A DNA stretch of 64,000 nucleotides, taken from assembly GCF_028858725.1 (NCBI RefSeq), contig NC_084760.1, forward strand, positions 93,245,867-93,309,866, written 5' to 3'. Of the stretch, positions 62,118-64,000 are shown one piece after another (the stretch's first letter is position 1; each line of letters starts with the position of its first letter). A program made the translations under genes and the position numbers. The notes under the pieces are model-generated. The model worked only from the letters and a program-made list of their open reading frames with translations. It searched no databases and was not told where the DNA came from. This stretch comes from Colius striatus (lineage: Eukaryota > Chordata > Aves > Coliiformes > Coliidae).

Positions 62118-62125
62118 GCGGGAAA
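62118..62125 (-). promoter_or_regulatory. E2F-like site upstream of LIN9
   Basis: TTTCCCGC on the minus strand matches the E2F consensus TTTSSCGC, about 210 bp upstream of the LIN9 ATG within the CpG island. Cell-cycle control by E2F would fit a MuvB gene; function is inferred. Confidence 0.4.
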
Positions 62126-62250
62126 GGGGCTTTGCCCCTCAGCCGCTTCAGTGCGGGGATAGCCGCTTCCTGGCCCTGATAACGCTGTCCCCGCAGGCCT
62201 CCTGCCAGGAGGAACCGGCGCCTCCTGACACAGGGTCAGCCCAAAGTAGC

Positions 62251-64000
62251 CGGGCTAGCCTCGTGTCTTTACACCGTCCTCGTCGTACCCTGTTGGTGAG
62301 CCGTACTTCTTTTCCTTGTCTTTGCTTTTCAGTGTTAGCTGTCTCCCACCTAACCCAAATGATTGCAAAGGTGAGAAGTCAGGAGGAGTAAGCGATAAGA
62401 GAAAAAACCCCCTAACCTCGGCCATGTAGTTATGGCATATGGCACGCTTCCTGAAGGGAGGCGAAGGTCAAGGGCTCACTTGTTCTCACCCAGGGTGAGG
62501 GAGAGAGCCAACAAACTCAGGGCTTTGGTCTGCCCTCTAACGCAGTCCCCAACCCTCACAGCTGGAAGCTTTCTGCAAGCAGGAGAAGTGGTTTCCTTGG
62601 GTAGTCCTTGCAGGTCTCTGCACCACAGTGAATTTTAAAGCTTTTCCATCAACCAAGGAGGTAAACTACTGTAAACCACAAGCACCTTAAATGCTAATGG
62701 ACCAGACTCTGGGTGTCTTGGGCTTTGACAGTGCTACTCATACCAACCAAAATTCCTGTTTTTTTTTTTATAAAGAAAATGCAAACTGAAGTTCAAATTA
62801 ACAGTGTGTCTTAGTCAAGGCTAAATCAGCATCACAGCTTAAACATACTGCTAACAGCACCGTGGTATAATGGATGCTATGCTTGTTTGCTTGCATCTCT
62901 TTAAAAACATCTGGGTGAAACCAAGGATTCTGCAAAAACACTGAAAATTTATATCTTGGGACATGGGAATAGTTTTTAATTTGTGTTCTTAATTTGCTAA
63001 TGAACTCAAATGACTATGCCGTCTAGCAGGTTGAGAGGGGCAGGATATAGGTCATGTTATTAAAGAACATAACAAAAAAATCAATGCTGTGCTTGTACTT
63101 AAGAAGAAAAAAGTGAGTTTGTAAGAGAAGAAACAGTAAAATCCTTTAGAAATTCCCCTAAGGCTTGCTATGTACATTGTAGCAGAGTTAAAAAAAAAAA
63201 GAGAAGAGACAAAGCTTGGCATGCATTTCCACTCCCTTTTACAGGTCATTCTGAAAGGCTGTTTAACAGCCTTCCTTCCTATTACCCCCCAAAGGACCTA
63301 AGACACTTCAGTGAGAGCTTCCCATACTGCACAGCACAAAACAAAGCAACTGCAGTTGAGAGATGCAAAGCAGTGTAGGCATAACAATAAACTAATATCA
63401 AAAAGCAACACAATAGTAATCCGTGCTCTTTCAAAGGCAAAAAACACACAAGATGAAACCCTGTACAATTTTCACCTTTAACAGAACACCTCTGCCACTC
63501 AAAAGGCCTGATGTGGATCAGGCCCTCCAGGCTCAGGTAAACAATGACACTGTGTTAATGACACTGTTTCGGTATCTCACCTAGGCTCCTCTTGTTCCAC
63601 AGGGTTGTATGTTAGTACTCAGCCAAGAGTGGTGACACAGAGACTTCTACAGTTGATGTTAGACACTGATCTTACACAAGACACAAGATTTTTTTACCAC
63701 TGTGCTTTGTAAACCTTGTCATGAGGTCTCACAGTGCTGAAAGCAGCGGTTGTCCAATGTCACAATGAAAGCCCAAGCTTTCACCAAGGCAAGGGATTTT
63801 CTGGGAGAGAAGCAAAGTTTTCTACAACATCATCACATTTTGCAATAGTCCTCGTGGCCTGAACCAAAAACCCCAATGCCTTTCGGGGCTTCTTTGTACA
63901 TTGTGTTAAAAAGCAGAAAACAGATGAAAGAGCCAAGAGAGATTTCTCCCCAACACCTCCTGCTGATCATCTTTAAAAATCACCAGGTCAGAGGTAGAAT
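62251..64000. other. Intergenic sequence right of LIN9, no gene recognised
   Basis: GC content falls back to background after about 62.25 kb. No exon or repeat family is recognised. In mammals PARP1 follows; its 3' end is not seen here. Confidence 0.5.

Larger units (their letters stand above)
61300..62250. promoter_or_regulatory. LIN9: CpG island promoter of LIN9
   Basis: Very GC- and CpG-rich sequence around the LIN9 first exon, typical of housekeeping and cell-cycle promoters. No TATA box is seen upstream of the ATG on the minus strand. It also extends about 580 bp into intron 1. A divergent transcript to the right is possible but unsupported. Confidence 0.85.

Noticed and set aside
62251-64000. 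3' end of PARP1, expected right of LIN9
   Set aside because: No frame resembling the PARP catalytic domain or its last exons is present.
1-64000. CRISPR arrays, operons, tRNA or rRNA genes
   Set aside because: Nothing of these kinds was seen; the window is ordinary vertebrate nuclear DNA.

Overview
This window reads as vertebrate nuclear DNA from a bird. It is mostly AT-rich non-coding sequence with long introns, and it contains many 3' ends of CR1 LINEs ending in the avian 'gattctatga' type tail, plus endogenous-retrovirus LTRs. One of these is a 584-bp LTR of the 'TGTCCTGGTTTCA...' kind that is common in Neoaves, so a neoavian bird is more likely than a landfowl; that is an inference. Two protein-coding genes can be supported. 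They lie tail to tail (convergent), in the same MIXL1-LIN9 order and orientation as on human chromosome 1q42.

Layout. 1-18.5 kb: intergenic sequence with no recognisable exon, holding one antisense LTR fragment (9.27-9.60 kb), one CR1 tail (13.3-13.7 kb) and a C20 homopolymer (11.5 kb). 18.55-20.13 kb: MIXL1, a compact two-exon paired-like homeobox gene on the + strand in a CpG island, with a TATA box, a 79-bp intron and a poly(A) signal. 20.13-21.98 kb: the gap between the two gene ends. 21.98-61.91 kb: LIN9 on the - strand, the scaffold subunit of the MuvB core of the DREAM and MYB-MuvB complexes. I could place 14 coding exons with matching splice phases; together they encode 507 residues. 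61.3-62.25 kb: the LIN9 CpG-island promoter, with a strong ZNF143-type site, a CHR-like hexamer and an E2F-like site. 62.25-64 kb: intergenic sequence; the start of the next gene is not visible.

The most interesting observation is in LIN9 intron 3. A 101-bp stretch (49188-49288) is clearly the counterpart of the 35-codon exon that follows '...AVEM' in mammalian LIN9. It carries a net 4-base deletion that shifts the frame, runs into tandem TGA codons, and has a poor acceptor (GAG instead of YAG). The exons on each side join in phase 0, so skipping it leaves an intact 507-residue protein. This looks like a decayed or lineage-lost exon, unless it is a sequencing error. A CR1 copy with a 193-codon open reading frame sits between it and the preceding exon.

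MIXL1 acts in gastrulation downstream of Nodal/Activin, while LIN9 runs cell-cycle gene repression and activation in all proliferating cells. Their adjacency is conserved synteny and not evidence of a shared pathway. I found no sign of a novel multi-gene system. The unusual items are the broken LIN9 exon, a small GC-rich islet in LIN9 intron 1, and the promoter motif cluster.
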